This document shows, in pieces, positions 7,931-16,135 of a stretch of DNA of 64,000 bases. Position 1 is the first letter of the stretch, and each line of letters starts with the position of its first letter. The notes below the pieces were generated by a model. That model searched no databases, was not told the origin of the DNA, and saw only the letters and a list, made by a program, of their open reading frames with translations. Position numbers and translations under genes: made by a program. The DNA is from Brevundimonas bullata (GTDB taxonomy: Bacteria > Pseudomonadota > Alphaproteobacteria > Caulobacterales > Caulobacteraceae): positions 496,001-560,000 of the forward strand of contig NZ_JACHLM010000003.1 of the NCBI RefSeq assembly GCF_014207965.1, read 5' to 3'.

Positions 7931-8986
7931 TCAGCCGGGCACAACCCAGGATTCCGGACCTTCAAACGTCAGGCGAACAGCACTCGCGGCCCCACCGTTT
8001 TCGTTGAGAGCTTCGATAAGATTGTGGCGTCTCGACGGGTCCGCCAGCAGCATGATGAAGCCGCCACCGCCGGCGCCAGAAACCTTCCCGCCCCAGGCGC
8101 CGTTCGCCATCGCCACACCGATGAGATCATCTATTATGCTGTTGGTTATGGTCGTAGCGGTGCTTTTCTTCGCCAGCCAGGATTGCTGCAGAACGTCGGC
8201 GGTCTTGCGGACCTGCCCGGCCAGAAGCAGGGACTTCATCTCGGCGGCGTGTTGCTTGATTTCATGCATGGCTGCCATCGTCTGCTCATCTAGAGCTTTG
8301 AGGCCCGTGACCTGCTTCTCGATGATTTTCGCCGATTCTCGAGACTGGCCGCTGAAGCAGATCACCAGCGAGGATTCGAACTCATTGAGATACTCCCTGT
8401 GAAGGCGCAGAGGGTTGACGATAACCCCGACGTCCTTGGCAAGGAACTCTGTGTAGTTAAAGCCGCCGAAGGCGGCGGCGTACTGGTCCTGCTTGCCGCC
8501 CAGCATGCCGAGCCGCTCACGCTCCAGCTCATAGGCCAGTTCCGCGACTTCATAGGGGCCGAGCGGCAGGCGCATGGCCAATGCGTAGGCCTCGATCAAG
8601 GCAACCGTCAGGGCGGAGGACGCTCCAAGACCTGAGCCTGCGGGCACGTCTATGGTGGTGGAGATCGACAGCGGCATGGGCCGCCCGTTGTTATAGCGTT
8701 CCATCATATGGGCGTAGGTCACGCGATGAAGCGGAAGCTTGCCTTTGACGTCGAAATCCAGGGTGCACGGCAGATGGTCGATCTCACCCAGATCGTCTGC
8801 GCGGAAGCAGATCCCTCCCTCGTTGTTCTTGGCCAGGTGGGCGTAGGCGTAGCGGTCTATAGTCGCGTTGAGGACTGCTCCGCCATGCTCACGGGCATAT
8901 GAGCTCAGGTCAGTGCCGCCTCCGCCGAGGCCGAGACGTAACGGCGCCCGTGCACGAACGTTGTCGTGCTTCAAATTCTCAAACAT
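7931..8986 (-). CDS. hddA: GHMP sugar kinase, HddA-like (heptose-7-phosphate 1-kinase)
   Basis: A 351-residue GHMP-superfamily kinase predicted to phosphorylate C1 of D-glycero-D-manno-heptose 7-phosphate. The N-terminus APLRLGLGGGGTDL, the ATP-binding loop PAGSGLGASSALTVAL around residue 115, and the C-terminal KVSGAGGGGFIMLL are all present. This form, with a glycine-rich N-terminal signature, is typical of HddA and related sugar 1-kinases such as fucokinase. The adjacent HddC-GmhB-like fusion favours the heptose reading. The usual partner GmhA (sedoheptulose-7-phosphate isomerase) is not in the window. Confidence 0.8.
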   Translation of the reverse strand: MFENLKHDNVRARAPLRLGLGGGGTDLSSYAREHGGAVLNATIDRYAYAHLAKNNEGGICFRADDLGEIDHLPCTLDFDVKGKLPLHRVTYAHMMERYNNGRPMPLSISTTIDVPAGSGLGASSALTVALIEAYALAMRLPLGPYEVAELAYELERERLGMLGGKQDQYAAAFGGFNYTEFLAKDVGVIVNPLRLHREYLNEFESSLVICFSGQSRESAKIIEKQVTGLKALDEQTMAAMHEIKQHAAEMKSLLLAGQVRKTADVLQQSWLAKKSTATTITNSIIDDLIGVAMANGAWGGKVSGAGGGGFIMLLADPSRRHNLIEALNENGGAASAVRLTFEGPESWVVPG

Positions 8987-9016
8987 CGCATCGTCCCGCT
9001 GGGTAGGGTTTTTCGT

Positions 9017-12000
9017 TTAAAGCTTGAGACGCAACAACCGCTTCCAGCCGCGTTTGCGTCTACGCCCCTCCACGACGCTGGCGTCGAGCAAGGCTTGCAG
9101 GCCGCGAAGCTGAACGCTCTTGGCACGCCCCTCTTCACTGAGCGCGAGGCTCCGGACGACGGCCGCCTTGCTTCTGCCTGCATTGAGCAAACCGACATAG
9201 TTGGCCAGGCCCCCGCTGTCAGCTTCTCTTAGCAGAAGTTTTTTGTAGGCCATGCGCACGAGCGCCTCGCCTTCAAGCGCCAGAAGCTGGTCGACGGAGG
9301 AAACGTCGCCGTCGGCGTGATCCTGGAAATGGATTTCTCGCAGCTCTTGTGCAGATCTGGTCCCTGTCGGTTCGGACGTCTTCGGCGCCCTGGTCTCGGT
9401 ACGAAAGACCTGCCCGACCCGTTCCGGCCCGACGGCCTCCAGACAAGCCGCTAGGGCTTCGATCATGTCGGCTTTTTCGATAATCAGGTCCGCATGGTGC
9501 AGAATCTGGCCCATGGCGTCAGCAAGATTGACGAGCTCGCCTCGTCTCAAGCCGCAAAGAAGAATGGCCAGGCATCCGACAACCGGCTCTTTCCCGCCCT
9601 CATGGCGCGAGAGAATCCAACCTTCTTCGACGGAGGGCGGACGACCGACGGCTGAACGCAGGAAGCCGTTGAGGCTGTCGACAGACCTGTCGTCCAGAGA
9701 AGACGCCTGGGCCAGGATGTCCGGCAGTTGAGCGCGCGCCCAACCCAGCAGCCTTCCGCACCATTCAGCGCGCCCCGACGCCATGGCCCAAACGGTCGCA
9801 AGCGCCAGGGCGCTGGAGGGGTTTTGTCGCAGGGCGATCAGGCGGTCGACGCCGCCGTCGCGCCCGGCATCGCCCTCGCCGGTGATCGTCTCCCGTCCGG
9901 GAAATGATATCGTCGTTTCGCCTGAAGCCTTGGCCAGACGAGCCGCGAGTTGGAGTGGCGTCAATTTTGAACGCCCGGCGACGCCGGCCCGCCGCGCGAT
10001 GTCGTGGATCAGTTCAAGATGAACTCGGGGGTCCATAACCTTCAGCAGACAGGCCCGAGAGGTGAGGATTTGCAGAAGGACGAGGTAGCGCCCCCTTGGA
10101 CGGCTCGCCCAGCCGCGCCAGAGGATCTGTTGGTCCTGAGAAGGGAGCTGTGAATTCAGGTCGAGGCTAGCCGTCTGGATAAATACTTCGACGTCGTCAA
10201 TAAGAAGGGCGCGATCTACAGCTGTCTCGGCCGAAAGGGATGCAAGAGCGCTTAACTTCCAGGCGATTGTTTTCACTTCAACCGCGTCAAAATACTCCGC
10301 CGCGGCATTGGCGCGGATCAGCGTTTCCGTGCGGTTTCTAAACTCCTGGCTTTCCAGCGCTTCGATAAGGAGATGAAGCCGCGTGTGCGATACCTCGCGA
10401 TCAGGGAGATGGCTTTGCAGCTCTGAGCCATCGATGTTTCGCTCATGGAGTTCGGCGAAGACACGCTTTACGTAATGCCGGTAGTCAGGCTCTCGGCATA
10501 TCGCCCGGAACTGCGCCTGCCATTCCCGCCAGGGGCCGGACTGCAGGGCGGGCAGGCCCAGCTTGTCTTGCAGAGACCTGCGCACGAAGGCGGACGGAAT
10601 GCCTCCGTTTGAAGGTCTAGAGGCCAGGTTCAGGACGACGTCGACATTGGTCCAAGCGGCTGAACGCGCCTCGTCCTGGACCCGGGAGATCTCGAGGCTG
10701 GAGACATCCGGGTTCAAGGCCCGCAAGACGCCTTCGATCAAGCCTTCGCGGGACAGTTCGCGCATTTGCGCTAGCGACCTGAGGAGCTCCAGCGTTTGAG
10801 CATAGCCCAAGGGCTGCGGATCCCCGCAGGCTGGCGCCCGCTCCTCAATCATGGATGCGACGCCGTCGACGAAACCTTGCCAGGTCGGCAAAGCCAAGGT
10901 CTCGATCTCGTCTTGCAGGGCGCGAACGACGGTGTCGTCCATCAAGCGGCGCACCGCTTTCAGCAGGGCTGAGCCGTCGTCGGGCGCTATACGCACCTGA
11001 CCGTTCGGCTGCATGTCCAGCACGCTCGGAATTATGGCGGACACGATGCACGGCGTGCCCAGGGCCAGGCTTTCCACGGGCGGAGACCCAAATCCCTCGG
11101 CCAGTGAAAGATAGATGGTCGCGCGAGCGTTCTGCATCAGCCCGCGGAGCACCTCATCGTCTGGACCGTCGACCCATCGCACCCAAGGATAGTCTGAGAA
11201 CGCTTTTAGAAGGCGTTGCTTATCATCTGCCGTCAGCCACCCCATGCGCCCAGCGAAACAGAGGTTGGCTGCGTGGCCGTCCGAGTTCAGCGCTTCGAAC
11301 GCCTCCAGGATCAGGATCGGCTGTTTGCGCGGCTCGAGCGTGCCGACCACGACGAACTCATTCGACGCCGGCTCCCCCTTGCGATAGGTGCGGCCTAAGC
11401 CGTCGGCTCCAGGCGGTATGACGAAATAGTCCCGGTCATCTCCAGGATTGATGCGTGTGACGTACTGTTCACGCATTGCCGTGGAGGTGAAGAAATTGTT
11501 CCGATAGCGACGCCTATTTTCTAGAGATAGGAGAATATTATCAGCGCTGTCCCAGTTCACATTGAAGTGCTGACCATGGGTCCAAACAAGAAAATCGTGG
11601 CATAGATTAAAAATCTTCTCAGGCCGATAGCGAGCCGCAAAGGCGTAGAAATCTAGATTTAGTGATTCTTCTAACGAGATGACGGCCCTGCATGCATCAA
11701 GGGCAGCTTGGACGGACACCTCAAAAACGATCCTGTTACGGGCCGAGATCAATCCGATCCAGCCAGCGTTGGGCTCCATACGCAGCGAAGGGTCCCGGGC
11801 TTGGACGGCGCCCAGAACCTCGTCGTCCTGCTCGAACAGTTTGCGGATATCTTCAAAGACTTCAGGACCGAGCAATCCTATTCGATCCGGCCCCAGCTCC
11901 ACGAAGGGGATGGTGTTCTCTATATGCGGCCAACGCGTGCAAAACTCATAGCAAACGCGCTGGATGCCTGTCCGCCCTGGCGCCGACACAAGATTATTGA

Positions 12001-12064
12001 TGTTGATCAGAAAGCGGCCGTTCAGCAGCGCTTCTTCAAAGGCGTGACGGGATTGATCCAACAT
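9017..12064 (-). CDS. Large GT4-type glycosyltransferase with helical and DUF4214-like tail
   Basis: A 1015-residue cytoplasmic protein. Residues 1-420 form a GT-B glycosyltransferase: N-terminal INNLVSAPGRTGIQRVCYEF, an inter-domain VVVGTLEPRKQPILILEAF, and the nucleotide-sugar motif SLAEGFGSPPVESLALGTP. Residues 430-910 are mostly alpha-helical with no domain I recognise; a stretch near 560-620 (VKRVFAEL...EALESQEFRNR) resembles a worn DUF4214 unit. Residues 925-1000 (LVRMAYKKLLLREADSGGLANYV...LALSEEGR) match the DUF4214 pattern well. DUF4214 is found in polysaccharide and S-layer-associated proteins. It starts one base after the upstream glycosyltransferase stops, indicating coupling. The substrate is unknown; heptose transfer is suggested by context only. 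Confidence 0.8.
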   Translation of the reverse strand: MLDQSRHAFEEALLNGRFLININNLVSAPGRTGIQRVCYEFCTRWPHIENTIPFVELGPDRIGLLGPEVFEDIRKLFEQDDEVLGAVQARDPSLRMEPNAGWIGLISARNRIVFEVSVQAALDACRAVISLEESLNLDFYAFAARYRPEKIFNLCHDFLVWTHGQHFNVNWDSADNILLSLENRRRYRNNFFTSTAMREQYVTRINPGDDRDYFVIPPGADGLGRTYRKGEPASNEFVVVGTLEPRKQPILILEAFEALNSDGHAANLCFAGRMGWLTADDKQRLLKAFSDYPWVRWVDGPDDEVLRGLMQNARATIYLSLAEGFGSPPVESLALGTPCIVSAIIPSVLDMQPNGQVRIAPDDGSALLKAVRRLMDDTVVRALQDEIETLALPTWQGFVDGVASMIEERAPACGDPQPLGYAQTLELLRSLAQMRELSREGLIEGVLRALNPDVSSLEISRVQDEARSAAWTNVDVVLNLASRPSNGGIPSAFVRRSLQDKLGLPALQSGPWREWQAQFRAICREPDYRHYVKRVFAELHERNIDGSELQSHLPDREVSHTRLHLLIEALESQEFRNRTETLIRANAAAEYFDAVEVKTIAWKLSALASLSAETAVDRALLIDDVEVFIQTASLDLNSQLPSQDQQILWRGWASRPRGRYLVLLQILTSRACLLKVMDPRVHLELIHDIARRAGVAGRSKLTPLQLAARLAKASGETTISFPGRETITGEGDAGRDGGVDRLIALRQNPSSALALATVWAMASGRAEWCGRLLGWARAQLPDILAQASSLDDRSVDSLNGFLRSAVGRPPSVEEGWILSRHEGGKEPVVGCLAILLCGLRRGELVNLADAMGQILHHADLIIEKADMIEALAACLEAVGPERVGQVFRTETRAPKTSEPTGTRSAQELREIHFQDHADGDVSSVDQLLALEGEALVRMAYKKLLLREADSGGLANYVGLLNAGRSKAAVVRSLALSEEGRAKSVQLRGLQALLDASVVEGRRRKRGWKRLLRLKL

Positions 12065-12065
12065 A

Positions 12066-14102
12066 TCAGCGACCTTCGCGACCGCGGCCGAAAATCATGG
12101 CCAGAAGGTTTCGCGCATAGACGACGAAATCATGCTTGACGGTAAAGTCGTTCCAGCCAGGGCCCGGCCGTTTTTCATAAGCCTTCGATGCGATGATCTG
12201 AGCTATTTCCTCTGCATAGATCGTGGGCGAGGCGCCGTCAGTGACACGACGGATCATCTCGGGGGCCTCAATGGAGCGGGCCAGATTTTCCGAGGCGACG
12301 CCGTGCATGCCTGCAGAAACAGCGTCTAGCAGGGCTCCGGAAACTTGACCGAAGGGGATCTGGCGGATTTGCAGGACAAGATCCCCAGCGACGAGATAGC
12401 GGATGTAGTGTTCTTCCGAAACGGCGCCGACGATTTTGACGTAGTCAGTCAGCGACAGATTTTCGATATAGTTTTCAAGCTCGCATCTCAGAGCGCTCTG
12501 GATGGGGCCTACAAACAGAAACTGGAACTCCACGCCCCAGGACCTCAGCTCGTTGAGAACGAATAGGCACTGCTTGGCGCCCTTCTGCAGGTGCACCTCT
12601 CCAAAAGAAACTATGCACGGAACTCGAGGATCAACACCGAAACTGAGCTTGGCCTGAAGCCGCTGGTCGGGCGCGAGTTTTTCTACATCGAAGGGATAGG
12701 GCATACCGACCGGAAAATATTCCACATGGCTGTCATAGAGGTTGTCGATGACAGAACGAGCCGTAGGACTGTGAACGATCACGCCGTGTGCGGTTTCTAC
12801 GATCGGCGAAAGCAACGGTCGGCCGAAAGCGGCCAGGTCTTTGATCAGGGCGCCGATGTCATGGGCGGGAGGGCGATAGCCTAGTTCGCGCAACAGGAGG
12901 TCTTCAAGACCGCCTCGGCCAAGAGTGGCGTTGAGGAAATCCAGCATATGAGCGTCGTGTTGGATGACGACGCCGCCGTAGCGCCGCATCATGGCGTAGA
13001 TGGGCGCATACATCTTGTGGTTGCCCATGACGTAAATGATTTCGTCATAGCGGTCGGCGGGAAAAGCGTCGCTCAGCCGATACACATTGCTCACCTTCTT
13101 GCGGTGCAGAGGCAACATGTCGCTGTTGGTCCAGATATCCAGATCGCACAGCTCGGTCAGAGCCATGGCCAAATCCAGAGATGAATGCGGAGGTCCCCCT
13201 TTGTCGGGGAACATCGGCGTCACCAGGGCGATCCTAGGCCTGTCTGGCGCATCAGGAATAGACTGCCGGGGCAAGGCCGCCAAGACGTCAGGAGTCGCCG
13301 GAGCGTTATGGACGTGAGCGGACGAGCTGGCCTCGGCGGCCAGCAGGCAAAGATCGGACAGGCTCTTGACGACATCACCCGCTGAAATCTTCAGCCAGAC
13401 ACCGCCCCAAGCCTCCACTTCCCAGCTGGTGAGGGCTGCCGGCTCGTCATGGGGCAGCAGCACCGCCTGGGCCTTTTCGACAAGTCTGCGGATCCCGCCA
13501 GCCCCTAGGCGCAGACTTGAGACTTCAGGCGCTTCGACAGCGCTGTCGCCGTTTAGAACAACGATGCGCATGTCGCCGCCACGCGCCGAAGCGACAAGAT
13601 CGCGCATGATGTCCTTGTTCGATGCGACAGCGGCGTCGACCACAAGAAACGCTTCACAAACATCCGCGAGAAGATTCAGTTGAAGCTGATCAAGGTCGGA
13701 GACATCTGTCTCCGTAGGTGCGGTTCGGCCCACAGGGGCGTCAGGCACGCCGTCACCGCAAACCGCATACCCTTCAACGCCGTCTGCTCCTTTTCGCCAT
13801 TCAATGGTGAGCAGGCGCACGAACGGCTTCATCTGCGGCCGCATATCGGCGGCCAGCGCTACCGCCTCTTGCCCCGCGGATATCACGGTGACGGCCTCAC
13901 GCCTTATCGGCAAAGCGCGAAGGACAGCTACGCCTTCTCGCGCGAGCTCGGCTGGGAGAGGCGCGTTGACGCTGGCCAATAGTCTTGCGGATCGGGTTTG
14001 GATCAGGGCTTGCGCAGCGTCCATGAGCGCTCGTCCAAGAGGAGAGTCGCCGGCGGTTCGCTGCAGCGGCCGAACATCAATAATCAGATTGGCGATTTTC
14101 AT
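12066..14102 (-). CDS. GT4-type glycosyltransferase with extra N-terminal domain
   Basis: A 678-residue protein and the first gene of the minus-strand run from 14.1 to 5.5 kb. Residues 1-270 contain a poorly conserved domain starting LIIDVRPLQRT, which resembles the degenerate N-terminal half of a GT4 enzyme. From about residue 290 (RPRIALVTPMFPDKGGPPHSSLDLAMAL) a second, fuller GT-B unit begins, with CIVSFGEVHLQKGAKQCLFVLNEL and a C-terminal donor-site region (IRQIPFGQVSGALLDAVSAG). The usual E-x7-E signature is altered there. It probably builds a capsule or other surface glycan. No signal peptide or membrane span is evident. Confidence 0.75.
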   Translation of the reverse strand: MKIANLIIDVRPLQRTAGDSPLGRALMDAAQALIQTRSARLLASVNAPLPAELAREGVAVLRALPIRREAVTVISAGQEAVALAADMRPQMKPFVRLLTIEWRKGADGVEGYAVCGDGVPDAPVGRTAPTETDVSDLDQLQLNLLADVCEAFLVVDAAVASNKDIMRDLVASARGGDMRIVVLNGDSAVEAPEVSSLRLGAGGIRRLVEKAQAVLLPHDEPAALTSWEVEAWGGVWLKISAGDVVKSLSDLCLLAAEASSSAHVHNAPATPDVLAALPRQSIPDAPDRPRIALVTPMFPDKGGPPHSSLDLAMALTELCDLDIWTNSDMLPLHRKKVSNVYRLSDAFPADRYDEIIYVMGNHKMYAPIYAMMRRYGGVVIQHDAHMLDFLNATLGRGGLEDLLLRELGYRPPAHDIGALIKDLAAFGRPLLSPIVETAHGVIVHSPTARSVIDNLYDSHVEYFPVGMPYPFDVEKLAPDQRLQAKLSFGVDPRVPCIVSFGEVHLQKGAKQCLFVLNELRSWGVEFQFLFVGPIQSALRCELENYIENLSLTDYVKIVGAVSEEHYIRYLVAGDLVLQIRQIPFGQVSGALLDAVSAGMHGVASENLARSIEAPEMIRRVTDGASPTIYAEEIAQIIASKAYEKRPGPGWNDFTVKHDFVVYARNLLAMIFGRGREGR

Positions 14103-14236
14103 TCAGCGGGGCGCAATATGGCTTGAGGATGTGCGAGCATTGGCTGGGTGGGAAGTCCGGGCCGACTTTGCGATCCCTACCACTGATCTCTATCCAATCC
14201 GGGGAGCCCCAGCCAGACCTAATACCACCCCCCCCC

Positions 14237-14249
14237 GGTCAGCCTGACC
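14237..14249. repeat. Inverted repeat GGTCAG-C-CTGACC
   Basis: A perfect six-base inverted repeat around one C, directly after a nine-C run and about 140 bases upstream of the minus-strand glycosyltransferase start. It could be an operator; no regulator gene is adjacent. Confidence 0.35.
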
Positions 14250-14340
14250 TGAACCTCGCCGCGTCCCGATGTCGCACACCCGAAGGACCGAGCGTAGTGC
14301 AGGAGCGCCTCGCATGCTAAATGGGCTTTCAGCGACTGGC

Positions 14341-14354
14341 AGGTTGGCCAACCT
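14341..14354. repeat. Perfect 14-base palindrome AGGTTGGCCAACCT
   Basis: A perfect palindrome with no spacer, in the non-coding gap. Its length is notable for non-coding DNA, and it has the symmetry of a dimeric regulator site. No T-run follows, so a terminator is unlikely. Confidence 0.4.
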
Positions 14355-14956
14355 ACGGCATACCAGACGCGCTACATCCGACTAGCGAGGGGTCATGAGA
14401 GATTGGCCAGACCTGATTTTTTCGTTCGATTTTCGAGAAACAACGCTGGCGGCGACGCTTGACGGGTTTTTCAGACAGTGAGGAGATCGGCCGATGGACA
14501 GATGGACCGTCTGCGCGCGCCCTCTTCCCGAACCCGTCGCGATAGCCGGCAATTGCCGCTCGGGCCAATACGGCGGTCAGTTGCTTGGCACAGAATATCG
14601 CTGGGATTATCAAGACTGATAGATTTAATAAATAAATCACCCGAAGAAAAGAACTCTCACTCAAATAAATAGAGCCGAACGAAGATTACACCTCTTCAGA
14701 TCGATATAGAAAATCATAAAAGCCCATAAAAGATTCTTTAATTATGGCAACAGGTATTTGGAGTTAATGAAACGCACTTTCGTCGAATTATAAACCCATA
14801 AAAACCGCCCGTTATGAATTGGTTCACGTCGAACTCTTTCTTCGTCTAAAGGCGACATGAGCTCAAAAATCTAATACTTCAGCGCGCTGCCCGAAGCCTA
14901 TAACAAATATACAAGCGATCCACAGCCTTAGAGTTGATATTAAAGGGGTAGAGATA

Positions 14957-16030
14957 ATGAAAAATTGGTCTGATTTTCGAAACATCAAAGAATACGATTT
15001 AAAATCGGAAAACTGCGAAATTCACGCCTCCGGCATGTCGGGTCCCGAGGCCTGTTGGCGCTGGACAGACGCGTATGACGTTAAGCTAAGCATTCCGAAT
15101 GAAGCCGACAGCGATGATGATGTGGCCGTCCTCATAGAACTCATGGGCCACCTTCGTGCGGACGCCTTGCCGTCACAAAGGGTCATTGTGTCACACAAGG
15201 GTGATGTTCTTGCCGAATGGGTCATCGTCGATAGTTTGTATCGAATAAAGGGCCTTCTGCTCTCGCGCGAAAGAGTTCGCGCTCTCGATCGTATCGACCT
15301 CGACATCCAGCTTCCTGACGCCAGGAGCCCGAAAGATCTAGGCGGGTCCGATGATGAAAGAATAATCGGCATCGCCATTAATCGCATATGGGTGGGCGTT
15401 GCCAATGAGACACAACGATCCGCAGCCCTATTTGGAATAATTGGCACGCGCTACGTTGGCCCCGAATCACGAAAGACTTGGGACCAAAAGCATTTAGACG
15501 GCTTCTGGAATAGATACATCACGGGCCCAAATGTACTTGATATCGGATTTTCAAGTTATGGCGACACTCGGGTAGTCCCCATCATGGAGGGAGCGGTCGG
15601 CGTAGATATTGACTATCCGGGTTATGACGGCAAACGTCTGCCATTTGAAGACGGTAGCCAGGACACGGTCTATTCCAGTCACTGCCTCGAGCACATCCCC
15701 GACCCCTTGAACGTCATCCAGGACTGGTATCGCGTGACGAAGGTGGGGGGGCACATCATCATCGCCGTTCCGAGCCGGGATCTTTACGAACGCCGTCGGC
15801 GTCCGCCATCGATCTGGAACACCGAGCATCTACGCATGTACAGCTGCGCCTCCCTGCTTGCCGAAATTGAGGCGGCTTTAGAGCCCAACAGCTTTAAAGT
15901 ACGCTACTTAGCAGAGAACGATGATCTGTTCGACTACAGCAGACCTCCAATGGTCGCCCCTTACGGCAACTACGAAGTTACAGTCGTCATCGAAAAGCTT
16001 CGCACTCCCGAATGGCGCCTGGTGGACTAG
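14957..16030 (+). CDS. Two-domain SAM-dependent methyltransferase for a surface glycan
   Basis: A 357-residue protein. Residues 1-150 look like a beta-sandwich domain of the kind found in polysaccharide-biosynthesis proteins, with PEACWRWTDAYDVKLSIP and a following ...ARSPKDLGGSDDERIIGIAI segment. Residues 165-330 form a class I methyltransferase: motif I NVLDIGFSSYG, GVDIDYPG, and the post-motif block DTVYSSHCLEHIPDPLNVIQ...VGGHIIIAVPS. It likely methylates a sugar or sugar-lipid intermediate; the target is unknown. Codon use is more AT-rich than in neighbouring core genes, suggesting transfer. The next gene, a glycosyltransferase, begins 105 bases downstream. Confidence 0.8.
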   Translation: MKNWSDFRNIKEYDLKSENCEIHASGMSGPEACWRWTDAYDVKLSIPNEADSDDDVAVLIELMGHLRADALPSQRVIVSHKGDVLAEWVIVDSLYRIKGLLLSRERVRALDRIDLDIQLPDARSPKDLGGSDDERIIGIAINRIWVGVANETQRSAALFGIIGTRYVGPESRKTWDQKHLDGFWNRYITGPNVLDIGFSSYGDTRVVPIMEGAVGVDIDYPGYDGKRLPFEDGSQDTVYSSHCLEHIPDPLNVIQDWYRVTKVGGHIIIAVPSRDLYERRRRPPSIWNTEHLRMYSCASLLAEIEAALEPNSFKVRYLAENDDLFDYSRPPMVAPYGNYEVTVVIEKLRTPEWRLVD

Positions 16031-16135
16031 TTCGATAAGAGCTCGCGGACCCGGCAGACTGAGGGACCTTTGCTCGCGTCGACCGGTTTGCGCTGCGGCT
16101 CGCGATGCGCCCTGCCCGAATTTTGGAGACCTTTA

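Larger units (their letters stand above)
14103..14956. other. Long AT-richer intergenic region between divergent polysaccharide genes
   Basis: This 854-base gap separates the minus-strand glycosyltransferase run from the plus-strand methyltransferase. The half from about 14600 is markedly AT-rich compared with the rest of the window and probably holds promoters for both directions. It contains a run of nine C at 14228-14236, two inverted repeats listed separately, and a repeated CCCATAAAA (about 14723 and 14795). I see no convincing gene or RNA. AAAGGGG at about 14941-14947 is the likely ribosome-binding site for the methyltransferase. Confidence 0.6.

Noticed and set aside
14353-14664. A 103-residue minus-strand frame in the intergenic gap
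   Set aside because: The first part is hydrophobic, but there is no clear ribosome-binding site or domain, and the rest is irregular. Left as non-coding.
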